The notes under the pieces are model-generated. The model did not search any database. It was given only the letters and a program-made list of their open reading frames with translations, and was not told the DNA's origin. The position numbers were made by a program, and so were the translations under genes. Of a DNA stretch of 55,012 nt, positions 9,481-16,452 are shown piece by piece. Each line of letters opens with the position of its first letter. Positions within the stretch are counted from its first letter, which is position 1. Origin of the DNA: Phycisphaerales bacterium (lineage in GTDB: Bacteria; Planctomycetota; Phycisphaerae; Phycisphaerales; UBA1924); the NCBI GenBank assembly GCA_013360695.1, contig JABWBC010000005.1:1-55012 (forward strand), in the 5' to 3' direction.

Positions 9481-10314
9481 TCAGCCCCCCTTGGGCTTGG
9501 GTTTGTCCGCTGATTTCTCGGCGGGCTTGGCTTTCTCGGCGGGAGTATCGGGCGTCTGGTCCGGGGCGGGTTTTTCGCCCGGCGCACCCGCCGGCGGGCC
9601 GCCCCGCAGGTCAAAGTACCCCGGCGAGAACGGCACCGACATCTCCTTCGCGACCGGCTCTCCCCGCGCGGGTTTGTCGCGCGGCGGGGCCAGCTTGCGG
9701 TGCGACACGAAGTCCTCGCTCGCGCTCCGCCGCTGCACCGACGCGTCACGCACCTGCTCGGTGATCTTCGACACCTTGGGCGCGACCGCCTTGGGCTCGC
9801 CCTTGTCCGCGTTCCCCCAGAGCACGCACTCCACCGGCTTGTTGTCCGGGCTCGTCAGCAGCACCCAGTCGCCCGTGTTGTTGAGCCCGACGCGATCCGA
9901 GTCGTTGCGCGACGTGAACACGTACGCGCCGTGGAACTTCTCGTTCTTGCCCTCGGGCGCTCGGCTCGTGTCGCCGACCGGCCCGGTCCACTTGCACCCG
10001 TGCCCGTTGAACACGACCGCAACCTCGCCGGGTTTGAGCGACAACTCGGGGAACACAAAGCTCCACCCGCCCTTGCGATCGGGCGAGGCGTCGTTGCGAT
10101 CGCTGATGCGGTAGCCCTTGAGCTGGATCGGCGCGTCGGTGGTGTTGACAAGCTCGACGAACTCGTCACCGACCGCATCGCGCGTGCCGTCGCCGCTGGC
10201 GTCGCCTTCGGTTGTGGGCACGGCGTAGAGCACCTCGGTGATTGTGGGGTGCTTGGGCGGCTCGGCAGCTTCGGGCACGAGAGGGATCGCGGCGAGCAGA
10301 AAGAGAGCGTTCAT
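9481..10314 (-). CDS. Secreted lamin-tail-domain (LTD) protein
   Basis: The 277-residue product starts at ATG 10314 with a short signal peptide (MNALFLLAAIPLVPEAAE). Residues about 22-150 fit a lamin tail domain: ITEVLYAV, then DEFVELVNTTDAPIQLKGY, and a PGEVAVVFNG strand, the immunoglobulin-like fold found in bacterial surface proteins and nuclear lamins. A linker then leads to a C-terminal 50 residues dominated by Pro, Ala, Lys and Glu (PAEKAKPAEKSADKPKPKGG), probably disordered or wall-associated. No enzymatic motif is visible. It lies upstream of nuoE on the same strand with a 66-bp gap and may be co-transcribed, although no functional link is known. A longer start at 10350 exists but would hide the signal peptide. 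Confidence 0.7.
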   Translation of the reverse strand: MNALFLLAAIPLVPEAAEPPKHPTITEVLYAVPTTEGDASGDGTRDAVGDEFVELVNTTDAPIQLKGYRISDRNDASPDRKGGWSFVFPELSLKPGEVAVVFNGHGCKWTGPVGDTSRAPEGKNEKFHGAYVFTSRNDSDRVGLNNTGDWVLLTSPDNKPVECVLWGNADKGEPKAVAPKVSKITEQVRDASVQRRSASEDFVSHRKLAPPRDKPARGEPVAKEMSVPFSPGYFDLRGGPPAGAPGEKPAPDQTPDTPAEKAKPAEKSADKPKPKGG

Positions 10315-10695
10315 AAGAGCAGTGTAATCAAGGGCGCGGCCGGGATGCACGCCGAAGCGGGAGCGGGCACGGCGTCGGCCGATCGGGTTCTCTCGCGCGC
10401 GGGCCGACTTCGAGAGTGCCGGTTACTTCGCGCAATCTTTGTGAATCGCCCGGAACCTCGGCGGGGCATCCGGCGAACACTGGACATCCCGGCGCGGGTT
10501 CTCTGCGCCGATGTTCGCAGAACGTGAGGACATCCCGGATCTAGCCGCTCGGCCCGCGTGTTTCAGCGGGAGGTGCGTTAATTGATCCTCGCCCGCGCAC
10601 GGGCGGGGTGGATGGTGGTCCGGTGCGCCCGCGCTCCTCGGCGGGCGTGCCGGACTTCGGTTCCGAGTCGTTTGCCCCGATCAGGAGACAGACCC
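10315..10695. promoter_or_regulatory. Divergent intergenic region with repeated decamer and leader hairpins
   Basis: This 381-bp gap between divergent genes has no credible ORF. GGACATCCCGG occurs twice (10482-10492 and 10528-10538), a possible pair of binding sites. Nearer the plus-strand gene, GCCCG/CGGGC (10591-10604) and an imperfect 13-bp hairpin (10620-10632 with 10641-10653) lie in the likely leader RNA. A regulatory role is inferred only. Confidence 0.35.
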
Positions 10696-11403
10696 ATGCG
10701 CACGCCGATCCGTATCACGTTGCTGGCCGCCCTCGCCGCCTCATCCGCCGCCCACGCGGACTTCACGGGCCTGACCATCTCGCGCCAGATCGAGGCCGGC
10801 GCGCTGCTGGCCGACGCCACGACCTCGCAGGACTTCCGCGAGAAACAGAACTTCGCCCCGGGTATCTGGGCCGACACGGTGCAGGCCAACATCGCGCGCG
10901 ACTCGATGCGCGTCGATTCACGTTCGTCGCAATCGACCCGCATCACGTCCACGCGATTCGACGGCACGGCCCACGTCACCCAGTTCGTCCGCACACTCGG
11001 CACCGCCACCGGACGCTCGACCGGCAGCAGCGAGTTCCTGGTTCACTTCAATATCCACAACTTCGTCGACTTCGCCTATTCCTACGACTTCTTCATCAAC
11101 ATGGAGGCCGGCGACACCCGCCAGGCCCACGCCCAGATTCTCCTGATGCGCTTGGACGACAGCGTCATATTCCTGAACGAGCAGATTACCTCGGGACATG
11201 TCACGCGAGGAGGATCGCTCACCCTCCAGCCGGCGCGCTACGCGTTCCTCGTCGAGTCCGCGATGCTCATCGAGAACCATGGCCCGGAGATGCACGACGG
11301 GAGCGTCGTCACCTCGTTCGACTTCAAGATGGTCCCCGCGCCGAGCGCGGCGACGCTTGCCGGACTCTTCGTGCTCGCGGCGACGCGACGCGGGCGCGGC
11401 TGA
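10696..11403 (+). CDS. Secreted PAP-CTERM protein of unknown function
   Basis: The 235-residue product starts at ATG 10696, 8 bases after AGGAGA, with a signal peptide ending AAHA. Upstream in-frame TTG codons are not needed. The mature part is beta-rich and shows no enzyme motif (FVDFAYSYDFFINME and similar strands). The C-terminus VPAPSAATLAGLFVLAATRR is a CTERM sorting signal: Pro-Ala-Pro, a hydrophobic helix and an Arg cluster. Such tails are normally recognised by an exosortase-like enzyme that removes the helix and transfers the protein to the surface; no exosortase is encoded in this window. The gene is transcribed opposite to its neighbours and lies next to the duplicated nuoD fragment. 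Confidence 0.7.
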   Translation: MRTPIRITLLAALAASSAAHADFTGLTISRQIEAGALLADATTSQDFREKQNFAPGIWADTVQANIARDSMRVDSRSSQSTRITSTRFDGTAHVTQFVRTLGTATGRSTGSSEFLVHFNIHNFVDFAYSYDFFINMEAGDTRQAHAQILLMRLDDSVIFLNEQITSGHVTRGGSLTLQPARYAFLVESAMLIENHGPEMHDGSVVTSFDFKMVPAPSAATLAGLFVLAATRRGRG

Positions 11404-11440
11404 GATCCGCGCCCGCCACTCGGTTCGTGGTTGCCTCGCC

Positions 11441-11579
11441 CTACCGATCCAGCTCCGCCGCCACGATGTTGAGCGAGCTGATGATCGCGACCACGTCGGC
11501 GATCATGTGCCCCTCGGTCAGCTTCTGCATCAGCGAGTAGTTGATGAAGCTCGGCGGGCGCGCCTTGACACGCCAGGCC
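11441..11579 (-). pseudogene. Duplicated 3' end of nuoD (45 codons plus stop)
   Basis: This segment repeats the last part of nuoD (12546-12682) with two mismatches over 137 bp. It reads AWRVKARPPSFINYSLMQ through to ELDR and a TAG stop, so the reading frame of the copied piece is intact. One mismatch is silent and the other changes Gly to Ser. It has no start of its own, and the preceding gene ends in a TAG in the same frame exactly where the copy begins. It is a remnant, not a functional subunit. Confidence 0.9.
11443..11579. repeat. 137-bp direct repeat, copy A
   Basis: Copy A matches copy B at 12546-12682 in the same orientation with an offset of 1103 bp and two mismatches. The two copies bracket a 966-bp segment holding one ORF. 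Confidence 0.92.
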
Positions 11580-12487
11580 TAAACCCCCAGGCAGGCGCTC
11601 CGCGCCCTCTTGAAGTCGTTGAGCAGCCAGTCAAACATCGGACCGGCCTGCACCCACGGCTTCTCTTGGCGCGCATCGCCGATCCACTCGAACAAAATTC
11701 TCGCGGATGCCAGTTCGCCTATTCTCCAGAGCGCATTGGCGAACCAGTCCCGGTTTCGCAGCGTGTCGTGCCCTCGCCCCGCCAGAAGCGTGCCCGAGTA
11801 TCGTGCAAAGGCCTCGAGAATCCTCGACCTGTTCGACATGTCCTTACAGGCGGACTTGACCTCTTCGGAAGAGCTCCCGAGGTACTCGATCATCTCGCAC
11901 GCGAGCGTCTGAACACCCGAACTCTCCGGTGCGCCCGCGAGCGATTCGTCCACAAAGCTCGATAGCTTCTCTCGCGTTCCGAACCATCGTGGCGAGCAAT
12001 TCACCAGCATTGCGGAGTGCGCAGGGCGAAAATGCGGGACGCGACGCGACGCCTCCGCGAAGGCCGCCCGCGCCTCCTGAAGGGACTGCAGCCCGCGGCA
12101 GCACGCGATCATCCACGACAAGGAGATCGCGTCGCGCGAGGCGCGTGTCGCCGCGTTGGTCAGGTCGGCGTGCGCGACCTTCAGCCGACGCTGGAACTCA
12201 TCCCAGTCCTTGGGCTTCCAGCCCGCGCCGCGCGCCCGCCATGCCCATTTGACGCCGTGAATCCCGCGCACCAAGAGCGGCCCGGTGCCGGGACGCTCCG
12301 CGACCCAACGATCCAGGAATGCGGGCTTGTCGTGCCAATCGCCCAGCGCTTCAGCAACATAGGCAAGCTCGAGCGCATCCCGGCATGACTTCAGCCGCTG
12401 TTCGGCCGTGTCGATGCCGCGCCCGCGCCACAACTCCTCCCGGAGGGCGGCGAGGTCTTGCGTATCAACACTGTTGTCGCTGACCAT
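11579..12487 (-). CDS. Hypothetical helical (TPR-like) protein inserted between nuoD and its duplicated end
   Basis: The 302-residue product from ATG 12487 is not recognised. It is predicted to be mainly alpha-helical and rich in Ala, Trp and Arg, with spaced helix pairs such as ELAYVAEALGDW, ARAAFAEASRRVP and ALWRIGELASARILFEW. These resemble TPR or similar solenoid repeats. There is no signal peptide, so it is probably cytoplasmic. The gene lies 56 bp behind the nuoD stop, and its own TAG stop overlaps the first bases of the duplicated nuoD end. It therefore looks like cargo placed between the two copies. No integrase, transposase or terminal inverted repeat accompanies it. It could be a mobile cassette or the result of recombination with foreign DNA. 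Confidence 0.6.
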   Translation of the reverse strand: MVSDNSVDTQDLAALREELWRGRGIDTAEQRLKSCRDALELAYVAEALGDWHDKPAFLDRWVAERPGTGPLLVRGIHGVKWAWRARGAGWKPKDWDEFQRRLKVAHADLTNAATRASRDAISLSWMIACCRGLQSLQEARAAFAEASRRVPHFRPAHSAMLVNCSPRWFGTREKLSSFVDESLAGAPESSGVQTLACEMIEYLGSSSEEVKSACKDMSNRSRILEAFARYSGTLLAGRGHDTLRNRDWFANALWRIGELASARILFEWIGDARQEKPWVQAGPMFDWLLNDFKRARSACLGV

Positions 12488-12543
12488 GCCCGAGCCGCGC
12501 CGTCGCTTGAATGCCGCGAGCCTCGCTCCGGGACCGGGCCCGC

Positions 12544-13833
12544 TCACCGATCCAGCTCCGCCGCCACGATGTTGAGCGAGCCGATGATCGCGACCACGTC
12601 GGCGATCATGTGCCCCTCGGTCAGCTTCTGCATCAGCGAGTAGTTGATGAAGCTCGGCGGGCGCGCCTTGACGCGCCAGGCCCGCGGCCCGCCGTCGCTC
12701 ACGATGAAGTATCCCAGTTCGCCGTTGGCCGTCTCGTTGGCCCCGTAGGCCTCCGCGATCGGCGCCTTCCAGCCGCGGTTGCTCATGATGAGCTGGAAGT
12801 GCTGGATCAGGCCTTCGATCGAGCCGTACACGTCGGCCTTGCGCGGCTTGGTCATCTTTGCGTCGGCGAAGGTGTCGATCGGCCCGCCGGGGATATTGTC
12901 GATGAGCTGGTCGATGATCTTGATCGACTGTTTGATCTCTTCCAGGCGCACCAGGAAGCGGGCGAGCACGTCGCCCTCCTCGCACACGGGCACGGAGAAC
13001 TTGACCGCCTCGGCGCCCTGCCCGTCCCAGTTGTCCGCGTAGCACAGGTACGGCGCGTCCTTGCGGAGGTCGCGGCGAACGCCCGACGCACGCGCGCACG
13101 GGCCGGTCGTGCTCCAGGCGATGGCGTCTTCCTTCGACAGGATGCCGATGCCGCGGGTCCGGTCCAGGAAGATTCGATTGCGCAGGACCAGCCCCTCCAT
13201 GTCCTTGAGCGCCGGCGTCAGGTCGGCGTGGAGGAAGTTCTTGATCATGCGCTTGAACGTCTCTTCGTCCGGGAGGTCCTGCATCAGGCCGCCCACGCGC
13301 GTCCAGTCCGAGTGGTACCGCTGCCCGGAGATGTAGTCGCAGATGTCGTAGATCTTCTCGCGCGGGTTGAAGCCGTAGAGAAAGCCGGTGAACGCGCCGA
13401 GGTCAAGGCACGCGGCCCCGACGCAGAGCAGGTGGTCCTGGATGCGGGCCAGTTCGGCGATGATGGTGCGCAGCACCTTGCAGCGCGGCGTCAGGTCGAT
13501 CCCGAACAGCGTCTCCACCGCGTGGTGCCAGCAGATGTCGTTGGCGATCGGCGATAGGTAGTTCATCCGCGACGCCACCGTCACCCACTGGTTGTAGTCC
13601 AGGTGCTCGCCCAGCTTCTCGAACCCCGAGTGCAGGTAGCCGATGTGCGGCGTGCAGCGGGCCACCCGCTCGCCGTCCAATTCCAGAACCAGGCGCAGCG
13701 TCGTATGGGTGGCGGGGTGCTGCGGGCCGAAGTTGAGCACCCAGCGGTCGCCCGTGTCGACATGCTGCTTGAGGTACCCCGTCTGCTCGACATCGGTGTC
13801 GAATCCCTGGTCCGGCTTGAGCGTGTACGGCAT
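12544..13833 (-). CDS. nuoD: NADH-quinone oxidoreductase subunit D (NuoD, 49 kDa subunit)
   Basis: The 429-residue protein is the 49-kDa subunit of complex I, which with NuoB forms the quinone-binding cavity next to the terminal cluster N2. Hallmarks include LNFGPQHPATH near the N-terminus, HIGYLHSGFEKLGE (family HRGxEK region, here with Ser), RIQDHLLCVGA, DYISGQRYHSDWTRVGG, and the C-terminal GELGYFIVSDGGPRAWRVKARPPSF region followed by ADVVAIIGSLNIV. Length is normal for the family. The start MPYTLKPDQG at 13833 was chosen because upstream codons to 13995 are low-quality translation. Its last 45 codons are duplicated downstream. It is the only other complex I gene visible besides nuoE. Confidence 0.93.
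   Translation of the reverse strand: MPYTLKPDQGFDTDVEQTGYLKQHVDTGDRWVLNFGPQHPATHTTLRLVLELDGERVARCTPHIGYLHSGFEKLGEHLDYNQWVTVASRMNYLSPIANDICWHHAVETLFGIDLTPRCKVLRTIIAELARIQDHLLCVGAACLDLGAFTGFLYGFNPREKIYDICDYISGQRYHSDWTRVGGLMQDLPDEETFKRMIKNFLHADLTPALKDMEGLVLRNRIFLDRTRGIGILSKEDAIAWSTTGPCARASGVRRDLRKDAPYLCYADNWDGQGAEAVKFSVPVCEEGDVLARFLVRLEEIKQSIKIIDQLIDNIPGGPIDTFADAKMTKPRKADVYGSIEGLIQHFQLIMSNRGWKAPIAEAYGANETANGELGYFIVSDGGPRAWRVKARPPSFINYSLMQKLTEGHMIADVVAIIGSLNIVAAELDR
12546..12682. repeat. 137-bp direct repeat, copy B (3' end of intact nuoD)
   Basis: This is the nuoD-resident copy of the repeat at 11443-11579. The stop codon in this copy is TGA, while copy A uses TAG. Confidence 0.92.
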
Positions 13834-14011
13834 GCGATCCTCGTCTCGAAATGAAGGCGGGCAAGGGTAGGCCGCGGAGCGAAGGGGAAGGCCGATGCGC
13901 CCCCGCTCGAACGGCCCGAACCCCCGGTCCAAAAGAACACACCGCCGGAGCCTTGAGGGCGGCCGGCGGTGGTGACCGAGGTGCGTGGATATCAATCAGG
14001 GCGAAACGGGC

Positions 14012-14299
14012 CTACGACCCAAGATCGTCGAACATCGCTTCGATCGCGGCGTCGATCTTCTGCGGCGTCTCGTACGTACCGGCTTCCACCTGCGAACGAA
14101 CCTGGTCGATCAGGTCCTGACGCACCGGCGGGAGCGAACGAAGCTGGCTCATGTAGTACGCCATGTCGGAAACCTCGACCTGGTCCGTGCCGCGCCGAGA
14201 CGGGGAAGCCTCGGCACGTACACTGGACGACGCACGACCGACCGAGGCGGGGCCGATCCTCGCCAAGGTACCCGAACTGATCGGGGCAATGTCTGACAT
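14012..14299 (-). CDS. FlgM-like anti-sigma-28 factor
   Basis: The 95-residue product starts at ATG 14299, with GGAG about 9 bases upstream. The N-terminal half is low-complexity and probably disordered. The C-terminal half has the FlgM pattern: VEVSDMA, then PPVRQDLIDQVRSQVEAGTY followed by ETPQKIDAAIEAMFDDL, in which the RxxxVxxxRxxVxxGTY segment and the final helix bind the flagellar sigma factor. FlgM holds sigma-28 inactive until the hook is finished and FlgM is exported. No flagellar structural gene is nearby, but a YjfB-like protein at 41455 also hints at motility. Assignment rests on the C-terminal motif and size. Confidence 0.7.
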   Translation of the reverse strand: MSDIAPISSGTLARIGPASVGRASSSVRAEASPSRRGTDQVEVSDMAYYMSQLRSLPPVRQDLIDQVRSQVEAGTYETPQKIDAAIEAMFDDLGS

Positions 14300-14459
14300 G
14301 TGAAGGACTCCATCGTGGGGCCCGAATCGTCGTCGTCAGGAGAATTTCCCAACACCCGGCCGACCCGTCGCGTGGCCCGTTCTGGCATTCTGTATCGACG
14401 GCGACTCCACGATCAGTGCAAAATCCGTCGACCTTCTCGAAAGTCATCAAATCGCTATC

Positions 14460-15683
14460 ATGCCGAGACTTGCGATGAATAACCAAACCTCGGACCAACA
14501 GAAATCTTTTCCCCCACGATCATCGCACAAACACGATGATCGTGTCCGATTTGTGTTCTCCGGGTTCGATCATGCGTCTTCACAGCTTTTCGCACACCTT
14601 GTCAACAGCGCAAGAATTACACTTTACCTTTTTCCGTTCATAATACTAACAATGTCGACCGCCTTGGGATGCGAATCCGCTCCGAAACCAGCCCAGGTCG
14701 CCGACGCCAACGCCGACCCATACGAGGACTACCCCTGGCTACGCCCGCGCGGCGACAAGTCCGTCGCCAGCGGCGACCTCGCCCGACGCCCGATGGACCT
14801 CGAAGGCACGCCCTGGCTCGGCGATAGCGGCACACGCCAAGACCCCGGCGCGTCCGCCACCGACCCTGCCTCGGGCGACATCCTGGGCGGGCTCGACAAA
14901 GAGCTCGGCCTGGGTAGTCCCGAAGGCACTCGCCCCGCCAACCCACGTCCCGTCGCCACGCCCGTCGCTCCCCCCACGGAAGAGGCCGAGTTCGACGCTT
15001 GGACCATCGTCATCGCCGCTTTCACCATCGACTCACCACAGCAATCCCGCGAAGGTCAGGCCCAGGCGGCCCTGGCCCGCGTCCGCGCCGTGGACGGCAT
15101 GGACGACGCCTTTGTCACGACCCGCGGCCAATCGTTCATGGTCGCCTATGGAAAATACGACGCGCCCGACTCCTCAAAGGCCAAGGGCGATCTGCAACGC
15201 ATCCGCTCGATCGAGATCGACGGCCAGCGCCCTTTCGCCAGCTCGTTCCTCATCCCGCCGCCCAAAGCCGCACTCGCCGGGAGCACGCCCGAGCTCGACC
15301 TGCTCAACGCCCGGCGCATGTACGGCCCACAGGCCAAGTACACCCTTCAGGTCGGGCGTTACGCGCGCGAGGACTTCCAGCCCGCCAGCCCCTCGGAGCG
15401 CAAGGAGTTCCGGCGCCTCGCCGAAGAGGCCGCCGCCAAGCTTCGCAAGGACGGCGAGCAGGCGTTCTACTTCCACGGCGAGACGATGAGCCTGGTCACG
15501 ATCGGGCTGTTCAACGACGCCGATCTGCCGCGGAAGGACCGCCCCGCGTCGGCGCTGCTGCGCGACCTGCAGACGCGCTTCCCCAACAACCTTCTGAACG
15601 GCGCGGGCGTCCGGATCCGCCGCGCGGGCCAGAAGGGCGAGGGCCAGCTCGCGCCGAGCGTCGTGGTCGCCACGCCGCAATGA
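14460..15683 (+). CDS. SPOR-like lipoprotein (start uncertain)
   Basis: The ORF reads 407 residues from ATG 14460. A hydrophobic segment (ITLYLFPFIILTMSTALGC, about residues 53-71) ends in a lipobox-like ALGC, so the mature protein is probably a lipoprotein. That signal sits unusually far from the ATG, and a perfect 11-bp hairpin lies in the preceding sequence. The true start may therefore be the in-frame GTG at 14553. After a Pro/Gly-rich linker come two similar alpha/beta segments: WTIVIAAF through VAYGKY, and YTLQVGRYAREDF through LVTIGLF. Their strand-helix-strand pattern recalls SPOR domains, which bind denuded peptidoglycan glycans at division sites. Similarity is by pattern only. Confidence 0.6.
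   Translation: MPRLAMNNQTSDQQKSFPPRSSHKHDDRVRFVFSGFDHASSQLFAHLVNSARITLYLFPFIILTMSTALGCESAPKPAQVADANADPYEDYPWLRPRGDKSVASGDLARRPMDLEGTPWLGDSGTRQDPGASATDPASGDILGGLDKELGLGSPEGTRPANPRPVATPVAPPTEEAEFDAWTIVIAAFTIDSPQQSREGQAQAALARVRAVDGMDDAFVTTRGQSFMVAYGKYDAPDSSKAKGDLQRIRSIEIDGQRPFASSFLIPPPKAALAGSTPELDLLNARRMYGPQAKYTLQVGRYAREDFQPASPSERKEFRRLAEEAAAKLRKDGEQAFYFHGETMSLVTIGLFNDADLPRKDRPASALLRDLQTRFPNNLLNGAGVRIRRAGQKGEGQLAPSVVVATPQ
14515..14544. promoter_or_regulatory. Perfect 11-bp inverted repeat in the 5' region of the SPOR-like gene
   Basis: CACGATCATCG (14515-14525) and CGATGATCGTG (14534-14544) are separated by 8 bases. It has no following T-run, so it is more likely an operator or leader hairpin than a terminator. 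The surroundings (14495-14660) are AT-richer than the rest of the window. Confidence 0.5.
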
Positions 15684-15778
15684 CAAAGGCCCGGGGCGTG
15701 CGCGCGAACCGACGCCACCCCGCCCGCGCATACCCTTGAAGCACGACCCGGCACACGCCCCGGGGACACGGAGTCGAC

Positions 15779-16081
15779 ATGCCGATCTACGTCTACGAGA
15801 TCCTCGATAAGAAGGGCAAGCCCACCGGTAAAACCGTGGAGCTCGTGCAGTCCATGAAGGACGACGCGTTCACCAAGCACCCGGAAACCGGCGAGCCGGT
15901 GCGGCGCGCCATCACCGCGCCCGCGATCGCGGGCAAGTGGTCGGACCTGAAGGGCAAGGGCGCGCTGTCGAACTCCAACCTGGAGCGCCTGGGCTTCACC
16001 AAGTACGAACGCAAGGGCAAGGGCTACATGGAACGCGTCGCCGGCAAGGAAGGCCCCAAGAGCATCTCGGCGGACGATTGA
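15779..16081 (+). CDS. FmdB-like small protein lacking the zinc-ribbon cysteines
   Basis: The 100-residue product starts at ATG 15779, with GGAG upstream. It opens MPIYVYEILDKKGK and continues LVQSMKDDAFTKHPETGEP, VRRAITAPAIAG, which follows the FmdB-type zinc-ribbon layout (MPIYEYxCxxCG, then CPxCGG, then VRRxxSxPA). The four zinc ligands are replaced: there is not one cysteine in the protein. The C-terminal half is Lys/Gly-rich. The conserved frame with missing ligands suggests either loss of zinc or a zinc-independent variant. Function of the family is poorly defined (regulatory in some cases). The gene follows the SPOR-like gene by 95 bp on the same strand. Confidence 0.65.
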   Translation: MPIYVYEILDKKGKPTGKTVELVQSMKDDAFTKHPETGEPVRRAITAPAIAGKWSDLKGKGALSNSNLERLGFTKYERKGKGYMERVAGKEGPKSISADD

Positions 16082-16302
16082 GATCGCCCAGCGGGGCGTG
16101 CGGTTGGGCCCGCTTGAACGCTCGGCCGACCGGACGAACGTTGGGAGAGAAAAAACCGGGCGTACGAAACCCTCGGGCTCACCTGCGTGGGTCTCAGTGA
16201 TACTGGGACAACTTCGAGGAAGGGCAAGGCACCTTTTAGGCTTGGTGTGTCCTCAATGATGAGGTAAGATGCCCTGGGCGTTTCCTTCGAGGAGGAAACA
16301 AC

Positions 16303-16452
16303 ATGAATGCTCGCTCGAACCGTGGGCAATTCGCGCCGCAGTGGGGAATGTCTTTGGGTATGTCGCTCGAACTGGCGATCGCGGTGAACTGCGACGGCGG
16401 CGACGTTGACCTTTTCTTCGAGGCGTACGACGAGCTGGGAGGCGAGCAATGA
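16303..16452 (+). CDS. Small acidic EF-hand-like protein, ATGA-coupled to the HAF-like gene
   Basis: This 49-residue ORF has a strong ribosome site (GGAGGAAAC, 16291-16299) and an ATG at 16303. Its TGA overlaps the ATG of the next gene (ATGA at 16449-16452), which implies translational coupling. It has no signal peptide and ends GGDVDLFFEAYDELGGEQ, acidic and similar to half of the dockerin-like tails in this window (NGDDYDAFAEAFD). An equivalent arrangement precedes the paralogous gene on the minus strand (20538-20681), which supports it being real. Function is unknown. Confidence 0.6.
   Translation: MNARSNRGQFAPQWGMSLGMSLELAIAVNCDGGDVDLFFEAYDELGGEQ

Noticed and set aside
11579-13099. 506-codon minus-strand ORF joining nuoD sequence to the hypothetical gene
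   Set aside because: Its first part is an out-of-frame reading of nuoD; only the part from ATG 12487 is credible.
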